Positions 15,370-27,143 of a DNA stretch of 64,000 nucleotides are shown piece after piece. The notes below the pieces were generated by a model. That model saw nothing but the letters and a program-made list of their open reading frames with translations. It was not told where the DNA came from and made no database searches. How positions within the stretch are numbered: position 1 is the first letter of the stretch; each line of letters begins with the position of its first letter. Made by a program: the position numbers and the translations under genes. The stretch lies in contig NZ_FRCC01000002.1 in the NCBI RefSeq assembly GCF_900142775.1, positions 496,001-560,000 of the forward strand. Direction: 5' to 3'. This DNA is from Flavobacterium flevense. GTDB taxonomy: Bacteria; Bacteroidota; Bacteroidia; Flavobacteriales; Flavobacteriaceae.

Positions 15370-17034
15370 ATGTGGTTAAGAAAAACAAAATATACTTTTT
15401 TAATAGTGTTTATAATGTGCTTTACTTTCGTAAACGCTCAAAACATTGCATGGAAACCCGCTTCTTTCGAAGTGGTAAAATCCAATTATAAGACTTTCAA
15501 AACAACGCAATATGCACATGTTTTTTCGAACAGTAAAAACAATATTGTACGATTAGCACCCGAATTAGAAGGGCTTACAGGAGTTACGCTTCCTTTGGAA
15601 CAATATAAAAACGGAACGAATGCTCCTTTGAAACTAAAATTCAAGGAGAATGCACAGTTGCTAATTGGTGTTTTTCAGGAAAAAGGAAATGCGGAGTATG
15701 TTCAATTAACGGAAGCTGATAATGCGAAACTAGTTTTGGAAAACGGAGTTACCGTAACAGGGTTGCCTGCGGTAAATGTGTATGCAATTCCATTTTCGAA
15801 AGGAACACACACTATTTTGCAAAAAGCAAAAGGATTATTTATTGTTTTAGGTGCAGTAAAAAGTAGCCAGAATTTAGTTTCCAGAAATGCCGAATTTCCT
15901 GATGGAAAGTTATGGAATCCAACGTTTATTGTCGAAGGATTTTCAGATGAGAAACCTTTATTCGAAATCATCGGCGGCGAAAATGCTCCGGTTATTGACG
16001 AAGGTTCTCCGGGAACCGAAGGCATTCAAGGCGGTTTTGAAGGTGGTCGCGTGGTAAAAATAGGCGATACTTATCATATGTTTCCAACAGAAAGAGCAGG
16101 TGAAGTTGGTGTCGAAATGTATTATGATCGTGTAAAAACGAAAATCGGACATTGGACGAGCAAAGACGCGATTCATTGGAAACGTGAATCGACTATTTTA
16201 CAAGCCAGCGGAACCTATGCTGTGACCGAAGATGACAATCCAATGAACGATCGACGTGCTGCAATTTGGTCGTACATGCCGGTTTTTAGTAAAAAAGAAA
16301 ACAAATGGTACGGCTATTATTTGGCATACACCGTTCACAAGGAAATCGAACCCAATCATTCCTTTGGTCGAATTTGGCGTTGTGAATCGACTGTAGAAGG
16401 CATCAACGGAATTGCGGGTCCTTATAAAGATATGGGAATCATTATGGAACCGGGATTGGATTCACAACCTTGGGAAGGACGTCAGGGAGTGGCTTCTTTC
16501 TTTCCGTATCAGGTTGGCGATAAATATTTTGGGTTTTACAGTGGCGCTTATCCATTCGCCTCTTGGGCCGATTATCCTAAAAAATCCGGAAAGGGCTGGT
16601 TTGTTGCTTTGGCAGAATCGAATAGTTTAGAAGGTCCTTGGCAAAGAAGGAATAAAGGTTTGGAACCGATAAAATCCATACATCCTTTGTTTGTTGAAAA
16701 TCCTATTGTGAGTCAGTTGCCAAATGGCGTGTACATTGCCATTTTTGATGGTGGACCTGACGGTTGGGGACATCATTTGCCTAATATGATGGGGTATTCG
16801 TTGTCTAAAGATGGGGTAAATTGGTCAGAAGCACGTTATTGGCCTATAGAAACTAAGGTTGATAAATGGTGGGATATCATGAGAACACCTTTATGTTTAA
16901 TTCCGGAAGGGAATGATGTATATACAATTGTGTACAACGCTATCGATTTGAAAAAGCGTTTCCATCCTACAGGAATGGTAAAATTGAAATTGAATAGAGA
17001 AGTAATGGAAGCTCGGTTGAAAGAATTGAAGTAA
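15370..17034 (+). CDS. Secreted beta-propeller protein, likely glycosidase of unassigned family
   Basis: 554 residues with a signal peptide (about 1-23, ending VNAQN). Residues 25 to about 190 look like a beta-sandwich. From about 195 a five-bladed beta-propeller of the GH43/GH32/GH33-like type begins, with blade repeats such as GGRVVKIGDTYHMF, HWTSKDAIHWKR, KKENKWYGYYLAY and GYSLSKDGVNWSEARY. I cannot place it in a CAZy family. It lies between a GH78 gene and a second propeller gene in the RG-II-like locus, so a role in side-chain removal is likely but inferred. No frame damage is seen. Confidence 0.65.
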   Translation: MWLRKTKYTFLIVFIMCFTFVNAQNIAWKPASFEVVKSNYKTFKTTQYAHVFSNSKNNIVRLAPELEGLTGVTLPLEQYKNGTNAPLKLKFKENAQLLIGVFQEKGNAEYVQLTEADNAKLVLENGVTVTGLPAVNVYAIPFSKGTHTILQKAKGLFIVLGAVKSSQNLVSRNAEFPDGKLWNPTFIVEGFSDEKPLFEIIGGENAPVIDEGSPGTEGIQGGFEGGRVVKIGDTYHMFPTERAGEVGVEMYYDRVKTKIGHWTSKDAIHWKRESTILQASGTYAVTEDDNPMNDRRAAIWSYMPVFSKKENKWYGYYLAYTVHKEIEPNHSFGRIWRCESTVEGINGIAGPYKDMGIIMEPGLDSQPWEGRQGVASFFPYQVGDKYFGFYSGAYPFASWADYPKKSGKGWFVALAESNSLEGPWQRRNKGLEPIKSIHPLFVENPIVSQLPNGVYIAIFDGGPDGWGHHLPNMMGYSLSKDGVNWSEARYWPIETKVDKWWDIMRTPLCLIPEGNDVYTIVYNAIDLKKRFHPTGMVKLKLNREVMEARLKELK

Positions 17035-17041
17035 AAGTTTA

Positions 17042-17167
17042 GGCCACAGATTGAACGGATTTACACGGGTTATTTAATTCAAAAATCTGCTAAAATCTTT
17101 TTAAATCTGCGTGCCAAAAAAAGAAAAAAATCCGTGAATATCGGTTAGATCAGTGTCATCCGTGGCC
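17042..17167. repeat. Inverted repeat element, CCACAGAT family
   Basis: It begins GGCCACAGATTGAACGG (17042 on) and ends with ATCCGTGGCC (17158-17167), giving an imperfect inverted repeat. An AAATCTGCGTGCC word lies in the middle. The right arm, reverse-complemented, resembles 3119-3155. It ends 24 bases before the next start codon. Confidence 0.6.
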
Positions 17168-17191
17168 GATTAAAGTAAATTAAAAGTAGAA

Positions 17192-18322
17192 ATGAAAAAT
17201 ACACTCAAATATCTAGTACTTGGAATTACAACACTATTTATAGCTAGTTGTGCTACCAAATACAAGAAAAGAGAAATTACCGATGCTGTAATGCAGGAGA
17301 TTTATAACGAAATCAAAACGCCTTACAAATACGGATTGGTAATGGTGCCTACGGACAACTCCTATAAAATGGACTGTCCTTCTGTTTTTAGAAAAGATGG
17401 GAAATGGTTTATGACGTATTTGATTTATGATGGAAGAGGCTACGAAACCTGGTTAGCCGAAAGCGACGATTTATTGAATTGGAAACATTTGGGGAAAGTA
17501 ATGTCTTTTTCTAAAGATGAAACACATTGGGATGTGAACCAAAAAGCAGGATACATTGCTTTGCAGGACCCCACCTGGGGCGGAAGTTACGAATGGGAAA
17601 AATACGATGATAAATACTGGATGAGTTATTTTGGAGGAAATACTAAAGGATATGAAGCAGGAGTTTTATCAATCGGAATGGCTTATACCAAAGAGGTACC
17701 AACAAAACCTCACGAATTTCAAAGATTAGAAAATCCGGTTTTAACGCCAAAAGATAAAGATGTAAGCTGGTGGGACAACAGCACCATGTACAAAAACAGT
17801 GTGATTCGGGATAAAGATAAAGTAACAGGACATGATTTTGTGATGTATTATAATGCTCGTGGTGATAGTCTAAATCCGGCTAAAGGTGCAGAACGAATTG
17901 GAATGGCTGTTTCGAACGACATGAAAACATGGAAACGTTTCGGAAAAAATCCGGTTTTGAACAATCATAGAGGGATTACCGGAGATGCTTTCATTCAGAG
18001 AGTGAATGATACCTGGGTGATGTTTTATTTTGGAGCTTTCTGGACGGGTTGGGATCAGGGTGCATTTAACCGTTTTGCCGTTTCGAATGATTTAATTCAC
18101 TGGAACGACTGGAAAGGCGATAATTTAATTGAATCATCAGAACCTTATGACAATATGTTTGCACACAAATCTTTTGTGGTAAAACACGACGGAGTGGTGT
18201 ATCATTTCTATTGTGCGGTAAATAAGGCGGAACAAAGAGGAATAGCCGTTGCGACTTCTAAGGATTTAGGAAAAAGCAAATTGAATTTTGTGGCTCCACC
18301 TGAAAAAGTTAAAAAGAAATAG
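17192..18322 (+). CDS. Beta-propeller glycosidase lipoprotein (GH137/GH43/GH130-like)
   Basis: 376 residues. A lipoprotein signal ends at Cys20 (LFIASC), so it is probably anchored at the outer membrane. Five-bladed propeller features follow: MDCPSVFRKDGKWFMTY, ALQDPTWGGSYEW, ERIGMAVSNDMKTWKRF, GITGDAFIQRVNDTWVMFYFG and a final GIAVATSKDLG. It lies directly upstream of a GH2 gene. In the B. thetaiotaomicron RG-II locus a GH137 beta-L-arabinofuranosidase propeller is fused to a GH2 (BT0996), so GH137 is a tempting but unproven assignment. GH43- or GH130-like families remain possible. Confidence 0.6.
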   Translation: MKNTLKYLVLGITTLFIASCATKYKKREITDAVMQEIYNEIKTPYKYGLVMVPTDNSYKMDCPSVFRKDGKWFMTYLIYDGRGYETWLAESDDLLNWKHLGKVMSFSKDETHWDVNQKAGYIALQDPTWGGSYEWEKYDDKYWMSYFGGNTKGYEAGVLSIGMAYTKEVPTKPHEFQRLENPVLTPKDKDVSWWDNSTMYKNSVIRDKDKVTGHDFVMYYNARGDSLNPAKGAERIGMAVSNDMKTWKRFGKNPVLNNHRGITGDAFIQRVNDTWVMFYFGAFWTGWDQGAFNRFAVSNDLIHWNDWKGDNLIESSEPYDNMFAHKSFVVKHDGVVYHFYCAVNKAEQRGIAVATSKDLGKSKLNFVAPPEKVKKK

Positions 18323-21694
<3,372 letters not shown>

Positions 21695-21704
21695 GTCAAA
21701 GTTT

Positions 21705-21773
21705 GTCATTTCGAGGAACGAGAAATCACATAATCTATATCACTTGATGAGATTCCTCCTTCGTCGGAATGAC
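21705..21773. repeat. Imperfect inverted repeat, GTCATT..GGAATGAC family
   Basis: The left arm starts GTCATTTCGAGGAACGAG (21705 on) and the right arm ends CTTCGTCGGAATGAC (21773). The right arm is identical to that at 51461-51483, while the left arm is of the other subtype seen at 61089, so this copy is a hybrid. It ends 27 bases before the next start codon. Confidence 0.65.
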
Positions 21774-21800
21774 AAAAACAAATGAATAATAAGAGTTACA

Positions 21801-24800
21801 ATGTTCAACAAAAAAATCATCTTTCTGTTTTTACTCTTTGCGGCAATGCTTTCTGCACAGGAGATTCATAAAAAAGAAAACACTCCTTTTCAGCCCACTC
21901 TCGAATCCTCCAAAACCTGGGTGTATTGGTATTGGATGAAATCGGCTTATTCTAAAGCGGGTATTACTGCCGATCTGGAAGCGATGAAACAGGCAGGAAT
22001 TCGCGGTGCTTATTTAATGACGATTAAAGGACCGGCAGAACCACCTTTAATTGATCCACCCGTTTTGCAATTGAGTCCTGAGTTTTGGGATATGGTGCGT
22101 TGGGCTTTTATAGAAGCTGATCGTCTGGAATTGAAATTAGCTTTTCACGCGGCTGACGGTTTTGCAGTTGCAGGCGGACCCTGGATTACTCCCGAAACGT
22201 CCATGCAAAAAGTAGTTTGGTCAACAACTGAGTTTTCCGGCGGTAAAAAACTTGCTGTAAAATTGCCTGTTCCGGAACATTACAAGGATTTTTATAAAGA
22301 CATTGCCACTTTTGCTATTCCAATAAAAGAATGGGAACAAAATTCTAAAATTTTACTTCCTCAAGTGAACACTTCAAATGGAGAAGAAGCTTCATTTTTG
22401 GCAAATCCAACGAAAGACGGGAATCTGAAAATTAGCGGTAAGGGATGGATTTTATACGAATTTAAAAATCCATTTTTGTGCCGAACGATTACAATTGAAA
22501 CCAAAGGACTTGATTTTCAGGCTCAACGATTGATTGTAGAAACCAGTAATGATGGTGTCAATTTTAGCTTCCATCAAAGGTTACAGCCGCCGCGTCAAGG
22601 TTGGCAAAACACGGATTATGGCACAACATCGAGTATAAAAGCGGTTACAGCCAAATATTTCCGATTTGTTTTTGATCCTGCCGGTACCGAACCCGGTGCT
22701 GAAGATTTGGATTTTGCCAAATGGAATCAGGCCAATCTAAAAGTGAGTAAAATCACCCTCTCTAATCAGCCACTAATTGATAATTACGAAGGAAAATCAG
22801 GAGCTGTATGGCGATTGAGTCCAACTACATCTGAAGAATTGATTCCAAATTCGGATGTGTTTCCTAAATCAGCAATGATAAACATTTCCAAATTTGTGGA
22901 TGCCAATGGTAATTTAAGTTGGAAAGCTCCAAAAGGGAAATGGAAAATTATTCGAATGGGACATACTTCTACTGGGCATGAAAATGCAACGGGAGGAGCA
23001 GGAAAAGGTTTGGAAGTAGATAAATTCAATCCGGATTTGATTCGTTTTCAGTTGGATCATTGGTTTGGCGAAGCCATTCGTACTGCCGGACCGGAATTGG
23101 CATCAAGAGTCCTGGAAATTTTACATTTGGACAGTTGGGAATGCGGAAGCCAGAATTGGTCTTCGGTTTTTCAGGCGGAATTCAAGAAAAGAAGAGGATA
23201 TGATATTGTAGATTATTTGCCGGTAATGGCTGGAATTCCTGTCGAAAATGTTGCGACTTCTGAGAAAGTTTTATACGATGTTCGAAAAACAATAGCCGAA
23301 TTAGTTGGAGATAATTTTTATGGAACGATGGCTGAAATTGCCAAAGAAAATAATGTCAAATTCAGTTCCGAAAATGTGGCTCCAACAATGATGAGTGATG
23401 GTTTATTGCATTTTAAATATGTGGATTATCCAAGTGGAGAATTTTGGTTAAAAAGTCCCACACACGATAAACCTTTTGATATGTTAGACGCTATTTCAGG
23501 CGGACATATTTATGGAAAAGACATCATTCAGGCGGAAGCTTTTACGGCTTTACGAATGGATTGGGATGAACATCCGGGGAATTTAAAAACGCTGGCGGAT
23601 AGAAATTATGCACTCGGAATCAACCGTTTCTTCTATCACGTTTTTGTGCACAATCCGTGGACAGATAGAAAACCGGGAATGACTCTGGATGATATTGGTT
23701 CTTTTTTCCAAAGGAATCAAACCTGGTGGAAACCCGGAAAAGCCTGGTTTGATTATTGTCAAAGAGTGCAGTTGCAATTGCAAAAAGGAAAACCGGTGGT
23801 GGATTTAGCCGTTTTTATTGGTGAAGATTTGCCGTCGCGTTCACTAGTTCCGGATCGTTTGTTTCCTTTTATTCCAAATGTTTTTGGGCAAGAAAGAGTG
23901 GCAAGTGAAAAAGTACGATTGGAAAATGAAGGACAGCCAACTACCAAAATGCCAAAAGAAGTGACCTATTCTAAAAACGTTACCGATTTATCACAATGGG
24001 TAAATCCAATGAACGGCTATCAATATGATTCTTTTAATGCCGATGTTTTATTGAACAGAGCGAAGGTTGAAAACGGGAAAGTGACTTTTGATGGCGGAAT
24101 TGAATACGGAGCTTTATTGTTTCCGGGAAGTCGAAGAATGGCACCGAATAAGATTATTTCTTTGGCTGTAGCCAAAAAAATAATTCAATTAGTTAAAGAA
24201 GGAGCGACGGTATTTATTGACGAAAAACCCACAGCTACACCAAGTTTTCAAACCGATTCAGAGGCTAAACAATGGCGGGCGGTTGTTGATGAATTATGGG
24301 CAAAGCCAAATAATGTAACTAAAAATAATTCGGGTTCTGTGTCTTGGAAACATGGAAAAGGAACAGTTATTGTGCTTCCGTTTTTGGATAATGATTTTTC
24401 TAAAATCGGAATTCAGGCGGATGTTTTGTTCTCGGATGCTAAAAACAATGACAGAGGTTCCATTGCCTGGACACACCGAAAAAATGGGGATGAAGAGATT
24501 TATTTTCTTTCGAATCAAATAGAAGAAAAAAGACAAATAGAAGTTTCGTTTCGAATTACTGAAAAGATTCCCGTTTTTTACAATCCGGTAACTGATAAAA
24601 GTTCGGCATTAGCCAATTGGAAAATTGAAAATGGAAGAACAATTATTCCATTGGAATTAGATAAAAATGAATCAGGTTTTGTGATTTTTAAAGAAGAAAC
24701 TTCAAATACTTCGGGGAAAGGAACTCAAAATAATGCTGATTTTGAAACCATACAAACCATAGAGGAAAATTGGGAATTGCAATTTGATGCTGAATTTAAA

Positions 24801-25229
24801 GGTCCAAAAGAAGTAGTGAAGATCAACCAACTTTTTGACTGGAGTACTTCTGAAAATGAAAATATTAAGTATTATTCGGGAACAGCCGTTTATAAAAAAG
24901 ATTTTGTTTGGAATGGAAAAAATGCTGATAAAATCTGGATTGATTTAGGTGTCATCGCTAACATCGCCGAAGTGACGGTTAATGGAATAGGTTGTGGAAC
25001 GATTTGGACTTTTCCATACCGCACGGATATTTCTAAAGCATTGAAAAAAGGGAAAAATACGATTACTATCAAGGTTACAAATACCTGGGCGAATCGATTG
25101 ATTGGGGACCAAAAGTTACCTGAAAAAGACCGATTGACCTGGACAACCGCCCGTTACAGGTTAGTTGAAAGTGAGAATTTATTAAAAGCCGGACTGTTAG
25201 GACCTGTTACGATTGTAAAAGAGAAATAA
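21801..25229 (+). CDS. GH106-type alpha-L-rhamnosidase
   Basis: 1142 residues with a signal peptide (ending MLSAQE). The N-terminal catalytic region has the GH106 pattern: KTWVYWYWMKSAYSKAGI, DLEAMKQAGIRGAYLM, LSPEFWDMVRWAFIEADRL and HAADGFAVAGGPWITPETS. Later segments such as FSSENVAPTMMSDG and KDIIQAEAFTAL supply acidic residues typical of the active site. The C-terminal 150 residues form a galactose-binding-like beta-sandwich. Family members, including BT0986, release L-rhamnose from RG-II side chains. Length matches the family (about 1100). Confidence 0.85.
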   Translation: MFNKKIIFLFLLFAAMLSAQEIHKKENTPFQPTLESSKTWVYWYWMKSAYSKAGITADLEAMKQAGIRGAYLMTIKGPAEPPLIDPPVLQLSPEFWDMVRWAFIEADRLELKLAFHAADGFAVAGGPWITPETSMQKVVWSTTEFSGGKKLAVKLPVPEHYKDFYKDIATFAIPIKEWEQNSKILLPQVNTSNGEEASFLANPTKDGNLKISGKGWILYEFKNPFLCRTITIETKGLDFQAQRLIVETSNDGVNFSFHQRLQPPRQGWQNTDYGTTSSIKAVTAKYFRFVFDPAGTEPGAEDLDFAKWNQANLKVSKITLSNQPLIDNYEGKSGAVWRLSPTTSEELIPNSDVFPKSAMINISKFVDANGNLSWKAPKGKWKIIRMGHTSTGHENATGGAGKGLEVDKFNPDLIRFQLDHWFGEAIRTAGPELASRVLEILHLDSWECGSQNWSSVFQAEFKKRRGYDIVDYLPVMAGIPVENVATSEKVLYDVRKTIAELVGDNFYGTMAEIAKENNVKFSSENVAPTMMSDGLLHFKYVDYPSGEFWLKSPTHDKPFDMLDAISGGHIYGKDIIQAEAFTALRMDWDEHPGNLKTLADRNYALGINRFFYHVFVHNPWTDRKPGMTLDDIGSFFQRNQTWWKPGKAWFDYCQRVQLQLQKGKPVVDLAVFIGEDLPSRSLVPDRLFPFIPNVFGQERVASEKVRLENEGQPTTKMPKEVTYSKNVTDLSQWVNPMNGYQYDSFNADVLLNRAKVENGKVTFDGGIEYGALLFPGSRRMAPNKIISLAVAKKIIQLVKEGATVFIDEKPTATPSFQTDSEAKQWRAVVDELWAKPNNVTKNNSGSVSWKHGKGTVIVLPFLDNDFSKIGIQADVLFSDAKNNDRGSIAWTHRKNGDEEIYFLSNQIEEKRQIEVSFRITEKIPVFYNPVTDKSSALANWKIENGRTIIPLELDKNESGFVIFKEETSNTSGKGTQNNADFETIQTIEENWELQFDAEFKGPKEVVKINQLFDWSTSENENIKYYSGTAVYKKDFVWNGKNADKIWIDLGVIANIAEVTVNGIGCGTIWTFPYRTDISKALKKGKNTITIKVTNTWANRLIGDQKLPEKDRLTWTTARYRLVESENLLKAGLLGPVTIVKEK

Positions 25230-25281
25230 ATATAAATTTTACCGAGCCTATGGTTCTTTTTATCGTGTTTTGCATTACAAA

Positions 25282-25525
25282 CTGGGCTAAAGCCCAGCTC
25301 TACAAAATGTTTCGAGCCGATGGCTCTAGGTTATAATGTAAGTTCCGTAGGAACGATGCATATTGTAGCGTCGGGTTTTAACCCGATGAACGCGTAGGAA
25401 CGATGTATATTGTAGCGTCGGGTTTTAACCCGATGAACGCGTAGGAACGATGTATATTGTAGCGTCGGGTTTTAACCCGATGAACGTAGGAACGATTATG
25501 TTGTAGCAACGGATTTCAATCCGTT
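25282..25525. repeat. Tandem array of 47-bp hairpin units
   Basis: Four units starting GTAGGAACGAT lie at 25347, 25394, 25441 and 25486 (spacing 47, 47, 45). Units 1-3 carry TCGGGTTTTAACCCGA (25371, 25418, 25465). Unit 4 carries AACGGATTTCAATCCGTT (25508-25525), a different stem with pairing kept. An inverted relative, CTGGGCTAAAGCCCAG, is at 25282-25297 and ends with CTCTACAA, the complement of the TTGTAG lead. It fills most of the 322-base gap between GH106 and the esterase. There are no unique spacers, so this is not a CRISPR. Confidence 0.8.
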
Positions 25526-25551
25526 GAAAAAAAGATTAAAATAAAATAAAA

Positions 25552-26976
25552 ATGAAAAAAACAATTATTACATTTTTAATGATTTTAGGAATTTCCCAAA
25601 TCAATGCGGCTATCAAATTACCGGCTTTGTTTTCGGATAATATGATGTTGCAGCAGCAAAGCAACGCACCTGTCTGGGGTTGGGCAGAAAAGAATCAAAC
25701 CATAAAAATCCAGACTTCCTGGGATGCTAAAACTTATGAAGTAAAAGCCGATAAATCAGGAAAATGGAAAATAGCGTTGCAAACGCCAGCAGCTGGAGGG
25801 CCTTATGAAATTACGGTTTCGGATGGTGCAGAAACAAAATCGGTGAAAAACATCTTAATTGGTGAAGTTTGGCTGTGTTCCGGTCAGTCGAATATGGAAA
25901 TGCCGTTGAAAGGATTTCCGGGTCAGCCGGTGTTAAAAGGTAACGAGGCAATTGTACATTCGACAAATAATAAAATCCGTTTTATTACGATTCCAAGAGC
26001 TACTGTTTTGACACCAAATGAAGATTTTGTTGGAAAATGGAATGTGGCAGGACTACAAACTACAGGAGATTTTAGCGCTACGGCCTGGTATTTTGGTTCA
26101 CTTTTACAGGAAGTTTTAGATGTTCCTGTGGGATTGATTCATGTTTCGTATGGCGGTTCGAGCATGGAAGCCTGGATGAATCAGGAAATGTTGAAAGATT
26201 TTGCAGCAGCAAAGATTCCAACAAAGAAAGAGGATATTGCAAAAGACCCTAATCGTGTGGCAACAACTTTGTTTAACGGAATGCTTTCACCGGTAATTGG
26301 TTACGGAATCAAAGGTTGCATCTGGTATCAGGGAGAATCCAATTATGAACGTGCCGGGCAATATCAAGAATTAACTAAAAAGATGGTGAGCAGCTGGAGA
26401 GCACTTTGGCAACAAGGGGATTTTCCATTTTATTATTGCCAGATAGCACCGTTTAATTATGCGCAATTTCATCCAAATGACAATAAAGAAGAATACAATT
26501 CGGCTTATTTGCGTGAGGCACAATTAAAAGCTTCTACTGAAATTCCGAATGCTGGAATGGCTGTTTTAATGGACATTGGCGAAGAAAATAATATTCATCC
26601 GGCGGATAAAGAAGCGGGTGGAAACCGATTAGCGTATTTGGCTTTGAGCAAAACCTATGGATTGACTGGTTTTGAGTTTGAAAGCCCGGTTTTTAAAGCA
26701 TTGGAAATCAAAGGAAGTGTTGTGACTGTTGCTTTTGATAATGCTCCAAACGGAATTACTTCTTATGGAAAAGAGGTAACAGGATTTGAAATTGCCGGAG
26801 AAAATAAAGTGTTTTATCCTGCTAAAGCGGAGTTAAGAAGAAAGTCGGTTTTACTTTCTTCACCTCAGGTAGAAAAGCCGGTTGCTGTTCGTTATTTGTT
26901 TAAGGATGTTGCTAAAGCAGAATTGTTTAGTACAGGAGGTTTGCCGGTTTCGTCTTTTAGAACTGATGATTGGTAA
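25552..26976 (+). CDS. Sialate O-acetylesterase-like SGNH esterase (SASA family)
   Basis: 474 residues with a signal peptide (about 1-19, ending INAAI). The SGNH-type esterase domain starts around residue 100, with the nucleophile Ser113 in CSGQSNMEMP. The block III region GCIWYQGESN and the catalytic His349 in NIHPADKEAGGNRLA are present. A beta-sandwich precedes the esterase domain, as usual for SASA-family proteins. It should remove O-acetyl groups from a sugar in the periplasm or outside the cell. RG-II carries acetylated residues, which fits the context. The exact sugar is unknown. Confidence 0.88.
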   Translation: MKKTIITFLMILGISQINAAIKLPALFSDNMMLQQQSNAPVWGWAEKNQTIKIQTSWDAKTYEVKADKSGKWKIALQTPAAGGPYEITVSDGAETKSVKNILIGEVWLCSGQSNMEMPLKGFPGQPVLKGNEAIVHSTNNKIRFITIPRATVLTPNEDFVGKWNVAGLQTTGDFSATAWYFGSLLQEVLDVPVGLIHVSYGGSSMEAWMNQEMLKDFAAAKIPTKKEDIAKDPNRVATTLFNGMLSPVIGYGIKGCIWYQGESNYERAGQYQELTKKMVSSWRALWQQGDFPFYYCQIAPFNYAQFHPNDNKEEYNSAYLREAQLKASTEIPNAGMAVLMDIGEENNIHPADKEAGGNRLAYLALSKTYGLTGFEFESPVFKALEIKGSVVTVAFDNAPNGITSYGKEVTGFEIAGENKVFYPAKAELRRKSVLLSSPQVEKPVAVRYLFKDVAKAELFSTGGLPVSSFRTDDW

Positions 26977-26986
26977 ATGTTTAAAC

Positions 26987-27127
26987 ATATAAGTCATATA
27001 AGTTTTTTTACTGATAGAATTAAATAAATCTAAGTTGATATAAGTCTTTCAAACAACGCTTATATTAACTTCTAAAATTTCTTCAAATATTGACAACAAT
27101 TAGTAAAAAAACTTAAATGACTTATAT
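26987..27127. repeat. 26-bp inverted repeat pair around an AT-rich spacer
   Basis: Arms at 26987-27012 and 27102-27127 are inverted copies differing at one of 26 positions (core AAGTCATATAAGTTTTTTTA). The spacer is AT-rich. The right arm ends 16 bases before the next ATG. Confidence 0.75.
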
Positions 27128-27143
27128 GGTAAAATAAAATTTT

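Noticed and set aside
25347..25525. Regularly spaced repeats that could be read as a small CRISPR array
   Set aside because: The units are nearly identical over their whole 47 bp, with no unique spacers and no cas genes nearby; it is a tandem hairpin repeat.
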